Origin: Candidatus Levybacteria bacterium RIFCSPHIGHO2_01_FULL_36_15b
GTDB lineage: Bacteria; Patescibacteria; Microgenomatia; Levybacterales; UBA12049
Assembly: GCA_001782045.1 (NCBI GenBank)
Contig: MFNK01000003.1
Coordinates: 271,608-335,607 of the forward strand
Length of the DNA: 64,000 nucleotides
Direction: 5' to 3'
Every line of letters starts with the position of its first letter. Positions within the stretch are counted from its first letter, which is position 1. Of this stretch, positions 7,925 through 16,751 are shown in pieces. A program made the position numbers and the translations under genes. The notes beneath the pieces were generated by a model. That model was not told the origin of the DNA, ran no database searches, and worked only from the letters and a program-made list of their open reading frames with translations.

Positions 7925-9151
7925 ATGTTGGCAAAAAAATGCATTGTCTGCAGTAAATCAAATTTAACAAGAGTGATTGAGCTAGGTTTTCATCCATTAG
8001 CTGACACTTTCCTCAAAAAAGAACAACTATTGACTCCCCTAAGTACGTATCCACTCAACTGCTTACTCTGCAAAAACTGTGGACATTTACAGAATGAATA
8101 CTTTACCTCAAGAGAAGAAAGATATATAGAAAGTAATTATAGCTATACATCTTTCAATTCAGAAACGGCAATAAAACATTGGATTGAGTTTTTCAATAAT
8201 GTAAGTAAATATACTAACTTAAGCACTTCCGATCACGTAATAGAATTCGGCTCAAACGACGGACATTTGCTTTCACATTTCAAAAAGAAAGGCGTTAAGG
8301 TGACTGGCATTGACCCTTCCCCCATTATGACCAGCCAGGCAAGAAAAATAGGCGTTGACTCAATAGCGGGGTTTGTAGGAAAAGATACAATCTCAACTGC
8401 TATAAAAATTAAAGGTAAAGCAAAAATAATCATGGGAAATAACGTTCTGAATCATATTGAAAATTTAAAATCAGCCATGGACGGAGTAGTACAAGGCCTA
8501 AAGAAAGATGGCTATTTTGTTTTTGAAGTACCATCTTTAAAAGATACTTTAGAAAAATACTTGTTTGATATGATATTTCATGAGCATGTTTCTACGTTTA
8601 GCGTGCGCTCGGCAGATACGATGCTTAAAAGATACGGGCTTTACATTACGCATGTTGAGTACATAAACTACCATGGTGGCTCGCTAAGATTCATTTCTAG
8701 TCTAAATTCATCAGACTATAATTTCTCTCTTGTAAGTAAATTTATTGAAGCGGAAGAGAAAGCAAAAATATTCAAACCAGAAACGTATACCAAGTTTATG
8801 GCAAAAATAGCTAAAGACCGGAATGATGTTTTGGCAAAGATATATAGCCTTAAGAAGCAGGGTAAAAAAATAGCCGCCGTTGGGGCTGGCGCAAGAAGTA
8901 ATACGCTCCTAAACTTCTATAGACTCGATAAATATTCAGTCGAATTTGTTACAGACGCTTCAATGCATAAGATTGGAAAGTATACCCCCGGATCTTTTTT
9001 ACTTATAAAAGATGACACTAGCCTTAAGAAAGAAAATATCGACGTGGTTTTAATAACCGCTTGGAATATTGGTAAATATTTAACTCAGAAAATAAAGAAT
9101 ATAAATGATAAACTAGAAGTTATTGTCCCTGGAGAAAAAGAACTATTGTGA
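7925..9151 (+). CDS. Zinc-binding sugar C-methyltransferase
   Basis: A 408-residue three-domain enzyme of the nucleotide-sugar C-methyltransferase type (TylC3/NovU-like). The N-terminal zinc domain has Cys6, Cys9, Cys49 and Cys52. The middle SAM domain has the loop EFGSNDGHL at about 105. The family signature FHEHVSTFS appears near 219 and HGGSLRF near 253. The C-terminal domain has AAVGAGARSNTLLN, KIGKYTPGS and ITAWNI blocks. It should methylate a carbon of a keto-deoxy sugar bound to a nucleotide, using S-adenosylmethionine. It ends in a 4-nt GTGA overlap with the next cupin gene, so the two are translationally coupled. Confidence 0.88.
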   Translation: MLAKKCIVCSKSNLTRVIELGFHPLADTFLKKEQLLTPLSTYPLNCLLCKNCGHLQNEYFTSREERYIESNYSYTSFNSETAIKHWIEFFNNVSKYTNLSTSDHVIEFGSNDGHLLSHFKKKGVKVTGIDPSPIMTSQARKIGVDSIAGFVGKDTISTAIKIKGKAKIIMGNNVLNHIENLKSAMDGVVQGLKKDGYFVFEVPSLKDTLEKYLFDMIFHEHVSTFSVRSADTMLKRYGLYITHVEYINYHGGSLRFISSLNSSDYNFSLVSKFIEAEEKAKIFKPETYTKFMAKIAKDRNDVLAKIYSLKKQGKKIAAVGAGARSNTLLNFYRLDKYSVEFVTDASMHKIGKYTPGSFLLIKDDTSLKKENIDVVLITAWNIGKYLTQKIKNINDKLEVIVPGEKELL

Positions 9152-9582
9152 AGAAAACTAAAATTAAAATAGCTACGGAAGATGATCGAGGTAATATCTC
9201 TGATATTTTTTATAACCATCCGATTGATCACGTGGCAATTATCCGTTCAAAGAAGGGAACATTCCGCGGAGACCACTATCATAAATTCACTACCCAGCAT
9301 ATATACATGGTGAAGGGGAGTCTAAGGTATTATTTTCGAAAAGTAGACGAAGATAATAGCAAGGTAAGAAGCACTATTATCCACGAGGGAGAACTAGTAA
9401 CAACTGTCCCCAACGAAATACATGCTCTCGAAATGATTGAAGATAATCAATTCATAGCTTTTTCAGAAGGCAAGAGAGGCGGAGATGATTATGAATCAGA
9501 TACTTTTCGGGTCTCTCCATCTATAATGAAAAACTACAGAAAAATTCACCCTACTGGCTCTGCAGGAAGACCTAAAAAATAG
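9148..9582 (+). CDS. Cupin protein, WxcM/FdtA-like sugar isomerase or epimerase
   Basis: This 144-residue protein uses a GTG start at 9148 that overlaps the stop of the methyltransferase gene. It has the N-terminal EDDRGNISDIF that opens many dTDP-sugar cupins, then FRGDHYHKFTTQHIYMVKGS, with paired His residues and a beta-strand pattern, and VPNEIHALE near the end. This matches sugar 3,4-ketoisomerases and related WxcM C-terminal domains more than the two smaller cupins in the window. Co-transcription with a sugar C-methyltransferase supports a role in deoxy-sugar synthesis. The exact reaction cannot be assigned from sequence. Confidence 0.75.
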   Translation: MKKTKIKIATEDDRGNISDIFYNHPIDHVAIIRSKKGTFRGDHYHKFTTQHIYMVKGSLRYYFRKVDEDNSKVRSTIIHEGELVTTVPNEIHALEMIEDNQFIAFSEGKRGGDDYESDTFRVSPSIMKNYRKIHPTGSAGRPKK

Positions 9583-9605
9583 ATAGAGACTATTTTCTGA
9601 AAAAC

Positions 9606-10733
9606 CTATCCCCTTTCCAGAAATTTAAACTTTCCTTGGTAATAATTCTCATAATAAAAATGCCGATTGAACCTCTTTACGCCTTTAATGTAGCCTAGAT
9701 AATTCATCTTAATATTTTTTACGGCATTAGTTAGAGAAGGTTGAGTCCTTTCAACTATTTCTCCTGCTTTATATTCTTGGATATAAGAAGCGATGCTTGG
9801 TATATTAGACATGATAACTGGCAAGCCTAGTTCCAAATACGTCTTGACTTTACCTGGATCAGTGTAATAAGTAACGTTTGAAGGATTATCCTCATAGAGT
9901 GCTATTCCTATCTGACACTGTCTAGATATATCAATTAACTCATCTTCTGAAAAAAATCTATTTGGAAAGTATACCCGATCCTCTATCTTAAGTTTTTTTA
10001 TTACTGTCATATATTTTGAAAATAAATTTTTCTCACATACTCCAATTATCTTTAATTTATATTCTCTGTTGTCTTTTAAGAAATCAAAAAATAATTCAAG
10101 ACCCTGAGACGGCTTTATTAATCCTATAAATAGAATATTAAGTCCTTCCCTTTTTAAAGTTCGCTTAATTTCTTTTGGGTTAACCCCCAACATAACCGTC
10201 TTACGATTCATATTGCTTAAAACCTGTCCATTTAGAATTTTATTAATCATATTACTTGCATAACAGGAATATGACACCCTGTCGTGATAAAATTTTTTTA
10301 GCCTCTCGAATAAAAGAATGAATATATTATTTCCCGGAAAATAATCCCCTACCCAATAAACGAAATCAATATTTCTCCAAAAATTTTGCATTGTGGTTCC
10401 AAAAAAAAATACCGGATGAAAAACCACTGCAAAAAAACGTTCTTTTCTGGTATAGTATTTCCTTAGTGCTTTAAGATATTCGAGATACCATACTAAATAG
10501 TATAAAAAAACATTTTGAGATAAAATGAATGGCTTTTCTTCAATAAGTTCTCCGTATTTGTATAGCCTTACTGTATTATCTTTATTTTTTACTCTTGGCA
10601 TTACGATAAATACGACAAGTTTCTCTGTGTGTGCGATAAAATACTCAAGCGTGTTGCCTATGAATTGATGACTAGATTGAAGGAAAATATTTTTGTATCT
10701 AAAAATTGGTTTATCTTTTTTATTATCCGGCAT
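9606..10733 (-). CDS. GT4-like family glycosyltransferase
   Basis: A 375-residue GT-B type protein. The N-terminal half is Tyr/Phe-rich (VYWVGDYFPGNNIF near 130) and the C-terminal half has LNILFIGLIKPSQGLE, the donor domain start, then DPGKVKTYLELGLPVIMSN at about 320, matching the PxKxxEYxxxGxPVI block of GT4 enzymes. The first Glu of the common EX7E motif is replaced here. It should add a sugar in the cytoplasm. It is the last gene of the minus-strand unit that starts with the AftD-like gene at 14471, 5 nt after the methyltransferase gene. Confidence 0.75.
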   Translation of the reverse strand: MPDNKKDKPIFRYKNIFLQSSHQFIGNTLEYFIAHTEKLVVFIVMPRVKNKDNTVRLYKYGELIEEKPFILSQNVFLYYLVWYLEYLKALRKYYTRKERFFAVVFHPVFFFGTTMQNFWRNIDFVYWVGDYFPGNNIFILLFERLKKFYHDRVSYSCYASNMINKILNGQVLSNMNRKTVMLGVNPKEIKRTLKREGLNILFIGLIKPSQGLELFFDFLKDNREYKLKIIGVCEKNLFSKYMTVIKKLKIEDRVYFPNRFFSEDELIDISRQCQIGIALYEDNPSNVTYYTDPGKVKTYLELGLPVIMSNIPSIASYIQEYKAGEIVERTQPSLTNAVKNIKMNYLGYIKGVKRFNRHFYYENYYQGKFKFLERG

Positions 10734-10738
10734 AAAAT

Positions 10739-11437
10739 TTAAGTATTTACTTTCTTATATTTAATAAAAATCCCCATAAAACCCTTTTTATTTGAATCAT
10801 ACTCCAATATTTCTTTATTAATTAAATTTCTACTAAAGAATGGTCCCCTTCTGAATAACCATTTAGATGTATACAGATTTAAAAGACTTATTAACGTCCA
10901 TATACCACCTTTTACAAATACCTCTTCTACTTGAAAATTGCTCTTCATTCCCAAATTTATAAGCTTCTCTGAGGTATAGTGCCTATGGCCAATTAACCAC
11001 CAAGCGGGGTCTAAATACTTAGATAAAATTGAATCGTAGGGAGTAGACAAATAAAACTTCCCATTCTTTTTCAAAACGCGATTTACTTCTCTGAACATTC
11101 TATTTTCTGAATTATTTGGAATGTGCTCTATTACTTCCCAAGCAACAACAGTATCAAAATATTTATCTTTAAATGGTAGTTTTAATGCTCCACCGATTTT
11201 AAAAATTGCTCTATTATCTTTAATTGTTTTAGCAGCTTTTAAATCTTTTTTTGTTATCTCTATTCCGGTTATTTCCTTTACTCCTCTATTTAATGCATTC
11301 AACTCAAACCAACCAAAGCCACAACCTATGTCTAACACTTTTTTGTTCTGTATATCCGAATCATTAACAAAATTTATACTTTGCCTCAGTCTGGCATTTA
11401 ATTCTAACACCGGCTTTTCATTCAAAATATTTTTCAT
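10739..11437 (-). CDS. Class I SAM-dependent methyltransferase
   Basis: A 232-residue Methyltransf_11-type enzyme. Motif I is LDIGCGFGWF at 35-44, with an acidic motif II (GIEITKKD) after it, then VVAWEVIEHIP near 110, REVNRVLKKNGKF and a final YDSILSKYLDPAWW region. It transfers a methyl group from S-adenosylmethionine to a small molecule or glycan; the substrate is not visible. Its ATG overlaps the stop of the GT2 gene upstream by 4 nt (ATGA), and it is followed by a GT4 gene, so methylation of a growing glycan or its end cap is a reasonable guess. Confidence 0.83.
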   Translation of the reverse strand: MKNILNEKPVLELNARLRQSINFVNDSDIQNKKVLDIGCGFGWFELNALNRGVKEITGIEITKKDLKAAKTIKDNRAIFKIGGALKLPFKDKYFDTVVAWEVIEHIPNNSENRMFREVNRVLKKNGKFYLSTPYDSILSKYLDPAWWLIGHRHYTSEKLINLGMKSNFQVEEVFVKGGIWTLISLLNLYTSKWLFRRGPFFSRNLINKEILEYDSNKKGFMGIFIKYKKVNT

Positions 11438-12267
11438 TTTCTTAGAATATAACCTATACCACCTACTGCAAATTCACACGTTTTCATAAATAACATTCCG
11501 ATTCCGAGAAGTGGATTTGAGAATAGTTTACTGGGATTGGAGAAAAATAACTCATATCTTTTAATCAAACTCAGTTGTTGTTTTGTTTTTAAATTGTTTA
11601 TTTTTTTAGAGGAATAACTATTTAACTGTTTAGAGTAATACATTTTCTTACTTAAAAGAGTCCCAAGAGATAGATTTCCTTCATTATGATTTATATAGCT
11701 TTTTATCCTTCCCAGTTGGTATTTTTTTTCAACTCTCTGGCTTAAATCCCAATCTTCTCCGCTAACCAAGCTGTCATCATATCCACCAGATTCGTTAAAA
11801 ACATTTTTTGGGAAAAACCTAGCTGCCTCTAGCCAACCCACCCCTTCATAGAAACTTCGCTCCAGAGCCTTGCATTGTGCCCAAAAACCTTTTCCAAAAG
11901 ATTTTTCAGGAATAATTATACCTCCAATTTTTCGATCTGCATTTTTTATTCTTTGTTCTTTGATGATTTTTACACAATCCTGTGCAACCCTTGGTGTTAA
12001 TTCCATATCGCTATCTATGAAAAGTAGATGTTCGCCTTTTGCCTTTGATGCACCGAAGTTTCTCTGTACGCTTCTTTCCGGACCTTTATTAAAAACTAGT
12101 TTTGTGTACTTCTTTGCAATTTCTTTCGTTTTATCAGTAGAATAATTATCAACAACTATTATTTCAATATTGTCATATGTCTGGTTCTTTATACTTTTAA
12201 TACAAGCATCCAAAAAAACAGCAGAATTTTTTGTTGGAACAATAATAGATAGTAAAGGATTTATCAT
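11434..12267 (-). CDS. GT2 family glycosyltransferase
   Basis: A 277-residue GT-A fold inverting glycosyltransferase. It starts with LLSIIVPTKNS, has VVDNYSTDKT (39-47) for nucleotide binding, and DSD at 85-87 for metal. SGEDWDLSQRV near 165 carries the usual catalytic ED. The C-terminal part has one hydrophobic run near 250-270 that may anchor it. Its ATG overlaps the last base of the AftD-like gene stop (TAATG), so these genes are tightly coupled. The sugar is unknown. Confidence 0.83.
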   Translation of the reverse strand: MINPLLSIIVPTKNSAVFLDACIKSIKNQTYDNIEIIVVDNYSTDKTKEIAKKYTKLVFNKGPERSVQRNFGASKAKGEHLLFIDSDMELTPRVAQDCVKIIKEQRIKNADRKIGGIIIPEKSFGKGFWAQCKALERSFYEGVGWLEAARFFPKNVFNESGGYDDSLVSGEDWDLSQRVEKKYQLGRIKSYINHNEGNLSLGTLLSKKMYYSKQLNSYSSKKINNLKTKQQLSLIKRYELFFSNPSKLFSNPLLGIGMLFMKTCEFAVGGIGYILRK

Positions 12268-14471
12268 TATTTTCCTATTATTTTAAATTTTAATCGCTTT
12301 GCACGAAATACTATTTTCAAAATATAGACAATCAGATAAATAAACACTCCTATAAAAGTCGCCAGGGATATATACGTTCCAATATTTACTAGGTCTTGAG
12401 GTATATAGTAAAGTCTTAGATTAAAGTTTATACTTCCATCTGTATTTTTAGTGTAAGATTCTGTACTGTAATTTTTTATAATGTCTGTGGGGTTGATATA
12501 AAAAACATTAAATTGCATGTCTGTTTGCAAATGATCTTTGTCAGAGAGTTGATGCTTGCCTTCTAATTCCAAAGCCCAATCTTTCGCATAGGTATTATTA
12601 AAATTAAGGTACAGCGGTTTGTTTATATTTTTTATTTCTATTGTGTATTCTGCAGCATTTATATACTTATAATCTACAACTTTATATGGAACTTTTTTAT
12701 AAACAGTTTCCATTTCTTCTGTAATGTATATAAGAGGTTTATAATTAAAATTTTCATATGCTACCATATCTTTTGTCCCAATATCTATTCTTTTAATAAA
12801 GTTTAAATTATCAAAAAAGTTAATAATAAAAGGACGATCGTTTATGCTTGTACCCAGAAACATATCGTCATCAGGAGTATCTTTATATTGTGGTGGGATA
12901 ACAATATATTTCGTGCTAGTTATATCTAAAAAATTGTCGGAAAAACTTTGATTTAGTACTTCAAAATTCCAGGGTAGATCGGGAGCTACTTTAGTGGTGT
13001 TATATACATGTTCCTTATATTTAGGATTTTTTTTGAATTCCAAATACCACGCATAAGCATCGTAGTATATTACATAGCGTGGATGAAGATTGTCAAAATA
13101 GCTCCACTTGCTAAGCGCAGGAAACCATAATGTTCTAGAAAATTGAGTATCATTTTCTAAGATCTCTGCCAAAATTTTGTAATCAGCTGGAAGACTGATG
13201 GTATTAAATAATCTCCCGATTTCTCCAGTGAAAAGAGGTTTTGCATTCCAAATAAAAACACTTGCTATTACAACAAGAATTAAATAACGAGCATAGAAGA
13301 AGTAGTTTCTACTTACTTTGATCTGCATTAGTGATTTTACAAAAGCTCCAATCAATACGCTATAACCAAGCGCTACTAGCATATAGAATTTGCTTGCCTC
13401 TCTATACGCATTAAAACCCGGAAAATGATTGTAAAGCCAAAGATATAAATGTGGAAAGGGGTTGTCCTCCTGTTTTGCCAGTAAAATTCCCAATGCCGCT
13501 ATGAAAGCAAAAAACCAGACTTTTTTATTTCTATAGTTAAATATCAGTCCGAGTGCTGCTATATTTGGTATTAACCAAAAATAGAATGGGATTTGTTGTA
13601 CGGTAAATACCTTTAGGGATTCCCCTGTCCAGTAAGGATGAAAGAGCGTTACAGCATGCGAAAGATAGAAAAAATGACTTCCAAATAACGCACGGTCGAA
13701 TGCCACATTATGGAATAAAGTATCAGAAAGATAAAAAGGCATTATCCAGAAGGAGTTCAAAAGAAACATGACTACAAAAGGGATGATTCCAAACATCAAA
13801 GTAGAAAAAATTCGTTTAAAGTTACGGTTTTTTATATTTGAAAAAACCTTATAAACAACATAAAAGAGCATTATCCACAGTACTATATATAGTATTCTGA
13901 AATCGTAGGAACCTGCTATAAAGCCCACTAAGCCCACAATTAGGCTTAAAATCAATTTCTTATTATCGATGCTCTTTATGAATAAATAGAGGATTAAAGG
14001 GGTGAATCCATAAGCTACGGCCCATTGAGCTGTGCCTGTCTGTAAAACAAGTGCAGGCACATTATAACCATATACTAATGCACCAACAATAGCGGCAGTC
14101 TTATTTTTCAATAGATATGATATGAGCATAAAACTTCCAATGAGAGACAGTATCGCCATGGGAACGAGATATACTAACTTAGAAGCAATTATTGTACTTT
14201 GGAAAAAAGTACAGAGACTACCATACATTAAACTGAGAGATGGGTACATCGAAAGAACGAAGTTTATCCTACCAAAGCCGGAACCACTTGTGTCTAAGGT
14301 CCAAGCGCTAGGAGATGAATAGATATCTCTACAAGTATTAATAAACCAACTGAATTGGGAGGTATCCCCGGAGGAAAAAATTTCATTCATGAAAATCCAC
14401 CTCCAGTGTGTAATTAACGCTATAAGGACAAGAATCATTACTGGATAATATTTTTTTATTATATGCACCAT
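12267..14471 (-). CDS. Large AftD-like GT-C membrane glycosyltransferase (paralogue of 254-2434)
   Basis: A 734-residue multi-membrane protein. I chose ATG at 14471 over the in-frame TTG at 14489 because the distance from that ATG to the SGD loop motif (34-36) is exactly the same as in the paralogue at 254-2434. Shared points include SGD in the first extracytoplasmic loop, GFNAYREASKFYML, GEIGRLFNT, and a late soluble region with RTLWFPALSKW. A final membrane segment lies near the C-terminus. It probably transfers a lipid-linked sugar outside the membrane. It leads the unit GT-C, GT2, methyltransferase, GT4. The family call rests on motifs and not on a search. Confidence 0.7.
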   Translation of the reverse strand: MVHIIKKYYPVMILVLIALITHWRWIFMNEIFSSGDTSQFSWFINTCRDIYSSPSAWTLDTSGSGFGRINFVLSMYPSLSLMYGSLCTFFQSTIIASKLVYLVPMAILSLIGSFMLISYLLKNKTAAIVGALVYGYNVPALVLQTGTAQWAVAYGFTPLILYLFIKSIDNKKLILSLIVGLVGFIAGSYDFRILYIVLWIMLFYVVYKVFSNIKNRNFKRIFSTLMFGIIPFVVMFLLNSFWIMPFYLSDTLFHNVAFDRALFGSHFFYLSHAVTLFHPYWTGESLKVFTVQQIPFYFWLIPNIAALGLIFNYRNKKVWFFAFIAALGILLAKQEDNPFPHLYLWLYNHFPGFNAYREASKFYMLVALGYSVLIGAFVKSLMQIKVSRNYFFYARYLILVVIASVFIWNAKPLFTGEIGRLFNTISLPADYKILAEILENDTQFSRTLWFPALSKWSYFDNLHPRYVIYYDAYAWYLEFKKNPKYKEHVYNTTKVAPDLPWNFEVLNQSFSDNFLDITSTKYIVIPPQYKDTPDDDMFLGTSINDRPFIINFFDNLNFIKRIDIGTKDMVAYENFNYKPLIYITEEMETVYKKVPYKVVDYKYINAAEYTIEIKNINKPLYLNFNNTYAKDWALELEGKHQLSDKDHLQTDMQFNVFYINPTDIIKNYSTESYTKNTDGSINFNLRLYYIPQDLVNIGTYISLATFIGVFIYLIVYILKIVFRAKRLKFKIIGK

Positions 14472-14705
14472 ATAGATTACGATGTTCAATTAATCATTTT
14501 ATATTAAAATAGTCAATAACACGATAAGGCATCAATTACCTTTATTAGGTTAATCATTAGTATACTAAAGAAAAAAGGATTTATCTTGGGCTAAAGGCTC
14601 ATTTTATATTTACTGTACACAATGGAAAAATATCAACTACTCCAATTCTTATTGACTTGCCAAGTTAAGCTCAATATAATTTAGTGAGCAAAAAGGTATA
14701 ATTTT
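14472..14705. promoter_or_regulatory. Divergent regulatory region with possible operators
   Basis: This is the longest gene-free stretch between two genes in the window (234 nt). It holds the strong plus promoter listed separately, and a minus-strand TTGACT (14516-14511) with only a weak -10 match 17 nt further on. It also holds a 12-bp perfect palindrome TTAGTATACTAA (14557-14568) and an imperfect repeat ATTACCT/AGGTTAAT (14535-14552). The palindromes lie between the two promoters, where a repressor or activator could bind. No small gene was seen. Confidence 0.4.
14652..14680 (+). promoter_or_regulatory. Near-consensus sigma-70 promoter of the 14706-18648 operon
   Basis: TTGACT (14652-14657), a 17-nt spacer and TATAAT (14675-14680), the closest match to consensus that I found in the window. 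Predicted start near 14687. AAAGG at about 14692 could serve as a ribosome-binding site for ATG at 14706. Confidence 0.7.
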
Positions 14706-15635
14706 ATGAAAATATTAGTTGCTGGCGGAACCGGATTCCTGGGACTCCACGTTGTAAATAGATTAAAGAAGGAGAATTTACCCTTTATAACTGCTTCTCT
14801 TTCTCAAGGTATCGATTTTAGAAATTATAAGCAGACGGAAAAATTCTTTAAAGAAAATAAAATAGATACTGTGATATATTGCGCTGCTTTTGTGGGAGGA
14901 ATTTCCTATGGCTATGAGAAACCGGCAGAGAGCTATTACAACAATATCCTGATGGCTACGAATTTAATAGAACTCTCCAGAATATATAAAGTTAAAAGGT
15001 TTATAAATCCTATCTCAAATTGCTCGTATCCAGGACACCTAACGAAAAAACTCAAGGAAGAGTTATGGTGGGATGGACCACTTCATGAGTCTGTACTGGC
15101 CTACGGAATTGCTAGAAAAGCAAGTTGGGTACAGACTTGGGCATATAACAAGCAATATGGTATGGATTTTATTAATCTGATACTACCCAATATGTATGGA
15201 CCTTCGGATCACTTCGACGAAAAAAAGTCTCATGTAATAGGTGCACTAATAATGAAGATGTGTGACGCAAAGGCAGAAGGTAGGAAAGATGTAATTGTCT
15301 GGGGTAGCGGAAAACCGATCCGAGAGTGGTTATACGTAAAAGACGCTGTGACGGTTATCTTAAAATCTATATCAATAACCCCAACTATAGAGCCAATAAA
15401 TATTGGGATAGGCGAAGGTATTTCTGTAAGAGCACTCGCCGAATTAATTAAAGATATTGTGGGCTATAAAGGGAAGCTAGTTTACGATCCTACTAAGCCA
15501 GATGGGGCGCCCTATAAAATAATGGACAACAAAAGGATGATTAAGCATTTTATGGGCTGGATTCCGCCCACTAAATTGAGAGATGGGATAGAAGAAACTG
15601 TTGAATGGTATTTGAATAATAAAAAGAAAGCATGA
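14706..15635 (+). CDS. GDP-L-fucose synthase-like SDR with Arg in place of the catalytic Lys
   Basis: A 309-residue extended SDR. It has GGTGFLG at 7-13, ISNCSYPG at 103-110, YGPSDHF at 164-170, HVIGALI at 176-182 and GSGKPIREWLYVKDA near 200-214, all matching GDP-fucose synthase (GDP-4-keto-6-deoxymannose epimerase-reductase). Ser104, Cys106, Tyr133 and His176 occupy the family's catalytic positions, but the YxxxK motif reads YGIAR (133-137): Lys is Arg137, with Lys at the next position. It may be a related epimerase, reductase or dehydratase and not true Fcl. It is first in an operon with a cupin, a formyltransferase and an aminotransferase. Confidence 0.8.
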   Translation: MKILVAGGTGFLGLHVVNRLKKENLPFITASLSQGIDFRNYKQTEKFFKENKIDTVIYCAAFVGGISYGYEKPAESYYNNILMATNLIELSRIYKVKRFINPISNCSYPGHLTKKLKEELWWDGPLHESVLAYGIARKASWVQTWAYNKQYGMDFINLILPNMYGPSDHFDEKKSHVIGALIMKMCDAKAEGRKDVIVWGSGKPIREWLYVKDAVTVILKSISITPTIEPINIGIGEGISVRALAELIKDIVGYKGKLVYDPTKPDGAPYKIMDNKRMIKHFMGWIPPTKLRDGIEETVEWYLNNKKKA

Positions 15636-16030
15636 ATATAATTAAAGGTGGGAAATTGTTTGCAATCATTCATAAGAAAGAGGATTGGAAAGAAGAATTA
15701 AACTTTCTCACTCCAAATGACATGTTTTGTCAAGTTGGAACATGGTGGTATCAAAAGAATAAACATCTTAAGGCACATAAGCATATTTATAATCCTCGTA
15801 AAGCTTCAATGACTCAGGAATGTGTGATCGTTATTGTTGGCAAAATTAAAGCTACAATTTTCGATAACAATGATAAAATTATTCATACGGATATACTTAC
15901 AGCAGGAGACTTACTTGTTTGCTTCGAGGGAGGCCACAGCTACGACATTTTGGAAGATGATACAAAAGTTATTGAATGCAAGAATGGACCATTCGTTTCT
16001 GTGGAAAAAGATAAGGTAACAATTGAATGA
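15632..16030 (+). CDS. Small cupin-fold protein (paralogue of 6822-7202)
   Basis: A 132-residue protein coupled to its neighbours by ATGA overlaps on both sides. It has KAHKHIYNPRKASMTQEC, with paired His before QEC, then VGKIKATIFD, AGDLLV, GGHSYDILED and IECKNGPF. QEC, GK, AG(D/E), GGH, ILED and KNGPF are all shared with the cupin at 6822. Both copies sit next to nucleotide-sugar SDR genes, so a role as isomerase, epimerase or binding partner in deoxy-sugar synthesis is likely. I do not recognise a named family. Confidence 0.75.
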   Translation: MNIIKGGKLFAIIHKKEDWKEELNFLTPNDMFCQVGTWWYQKNKHLKAHKHIYNPRKASMTQECVIVIVGKIKATIFDNNDKIIHTDILTAGDLLVCFEGGHSYDILEDDTKVIECKNGPFVSVEKDKVTIE

Positions 16031-16749
16031 TTTCAAATATAGTTTTATTTTCAGATAGAGAAGATGTTAAGCACTGCATCGCTTATTTAAGAAAAAAGGG
16101 AGTGCCTATTCTATATATAGTTTCCAACAAATTAAAAGACAGCAATTATAATTTAGAGATTAGAAAGAATATTGTAGATAGAGATTATAAAAATTCAATC
16201 TTAATATCATATTACTACGGAAGTTTAATAGAGAAAAAAATTTTTAATCGTTTTAAGGTAGCAATCAATTTCCACCCCGCACCCCTCCCTTTATATAGAG
16301 GAGTTAAATGCGGTGTTCATGCAATACTAAACGAAGAAAAAAAATTTGGTGTCTCTTGTCACATCATTACTGAAAGATTTGATGATGGTGAAATTTTGGG
16401 CAAACTAGAGTTTCCAATAGATGATATTGAAACAGGATATTCAATTAATATAAAAAGCAGAAAGAAACTATATGATTTATTTAAAAGATACATAAATAAA
16501 TATATATTTGGGGAAAATGTAAATATGTATGAAATACTAGATAATATTAGTTATAATTTATCATCTCCAACTTATTTTTCTGGAAAAGATTTTGAAAAAC
16601 TAAAATGTTTGGATGGAATTAATCCTTATTCTGTTTATGCAAAAAAAATAATAAGAGCTATGTGGCATCCTAAGTACATGGACACTTATTATACAAATAA
16701 AAAAAAGGAGAAAATCTATCTTTCACATACACCAGCTGAGGTGAGCTAA
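16027..16749 (+). CDS. Formyltransferase-family enzyme, probably sugar N-formyltransferase
   Basis: A 240-residue protein with the core fold of methionyl-tRNA formyltransferase and sugar N-formyltransferases. NFHPAPLPLYRG (81-92) gives catalytic Asn81 and His83, and RFDDGEIL (117-124) gives the catalytic Asp119. It lacks the C-terminal domain of methionyl-tRNA formyltransferase. N10-formyl-tetrahydrofolate would be the formyl donor and an amino sugar nucleotide the acceptor. The next gene is a sugar aminotransferase, 2 nt away, which supplies such an acceptor. Other hydroxymethyl- or formyl-transferring members cannot be excluded. Confidence 0.8.
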   Translation: MISNIVLFSDREDVKHCIAYLRKKGVPILYIVSNKLKDSNYNLEIRKNIVDRDYKNSILISYYYGSLIEKKIFNRFKVAINFHPAPLPLYRGVKCGVHAILNEEKKFGVSCHIITERFDDGEILGKLEFPIDDIETGYSINIKSRKKLYDLFKRYINKYIFGENVNMYEILDNISYNLSSPTYFSGKDFEKLKCLDGINPYSVYAKKIIRAMWHPKYMDTYYTNKKKEKIYLSHTPAEVS

Positions 16750-16751
16750 AT

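Noticed and set aside
11121..11489. 122-codon plus-strand open frame
   Set aside because: Antisense to the methyltransferase and GT2 genes; Leu/Ser-rich shadow.
14472..14489. TTG start at 14489 for the AftD-like gene
   Set aside because: Start at ATG 14471 gives the same distance to the SGD motif as in the paralogue.
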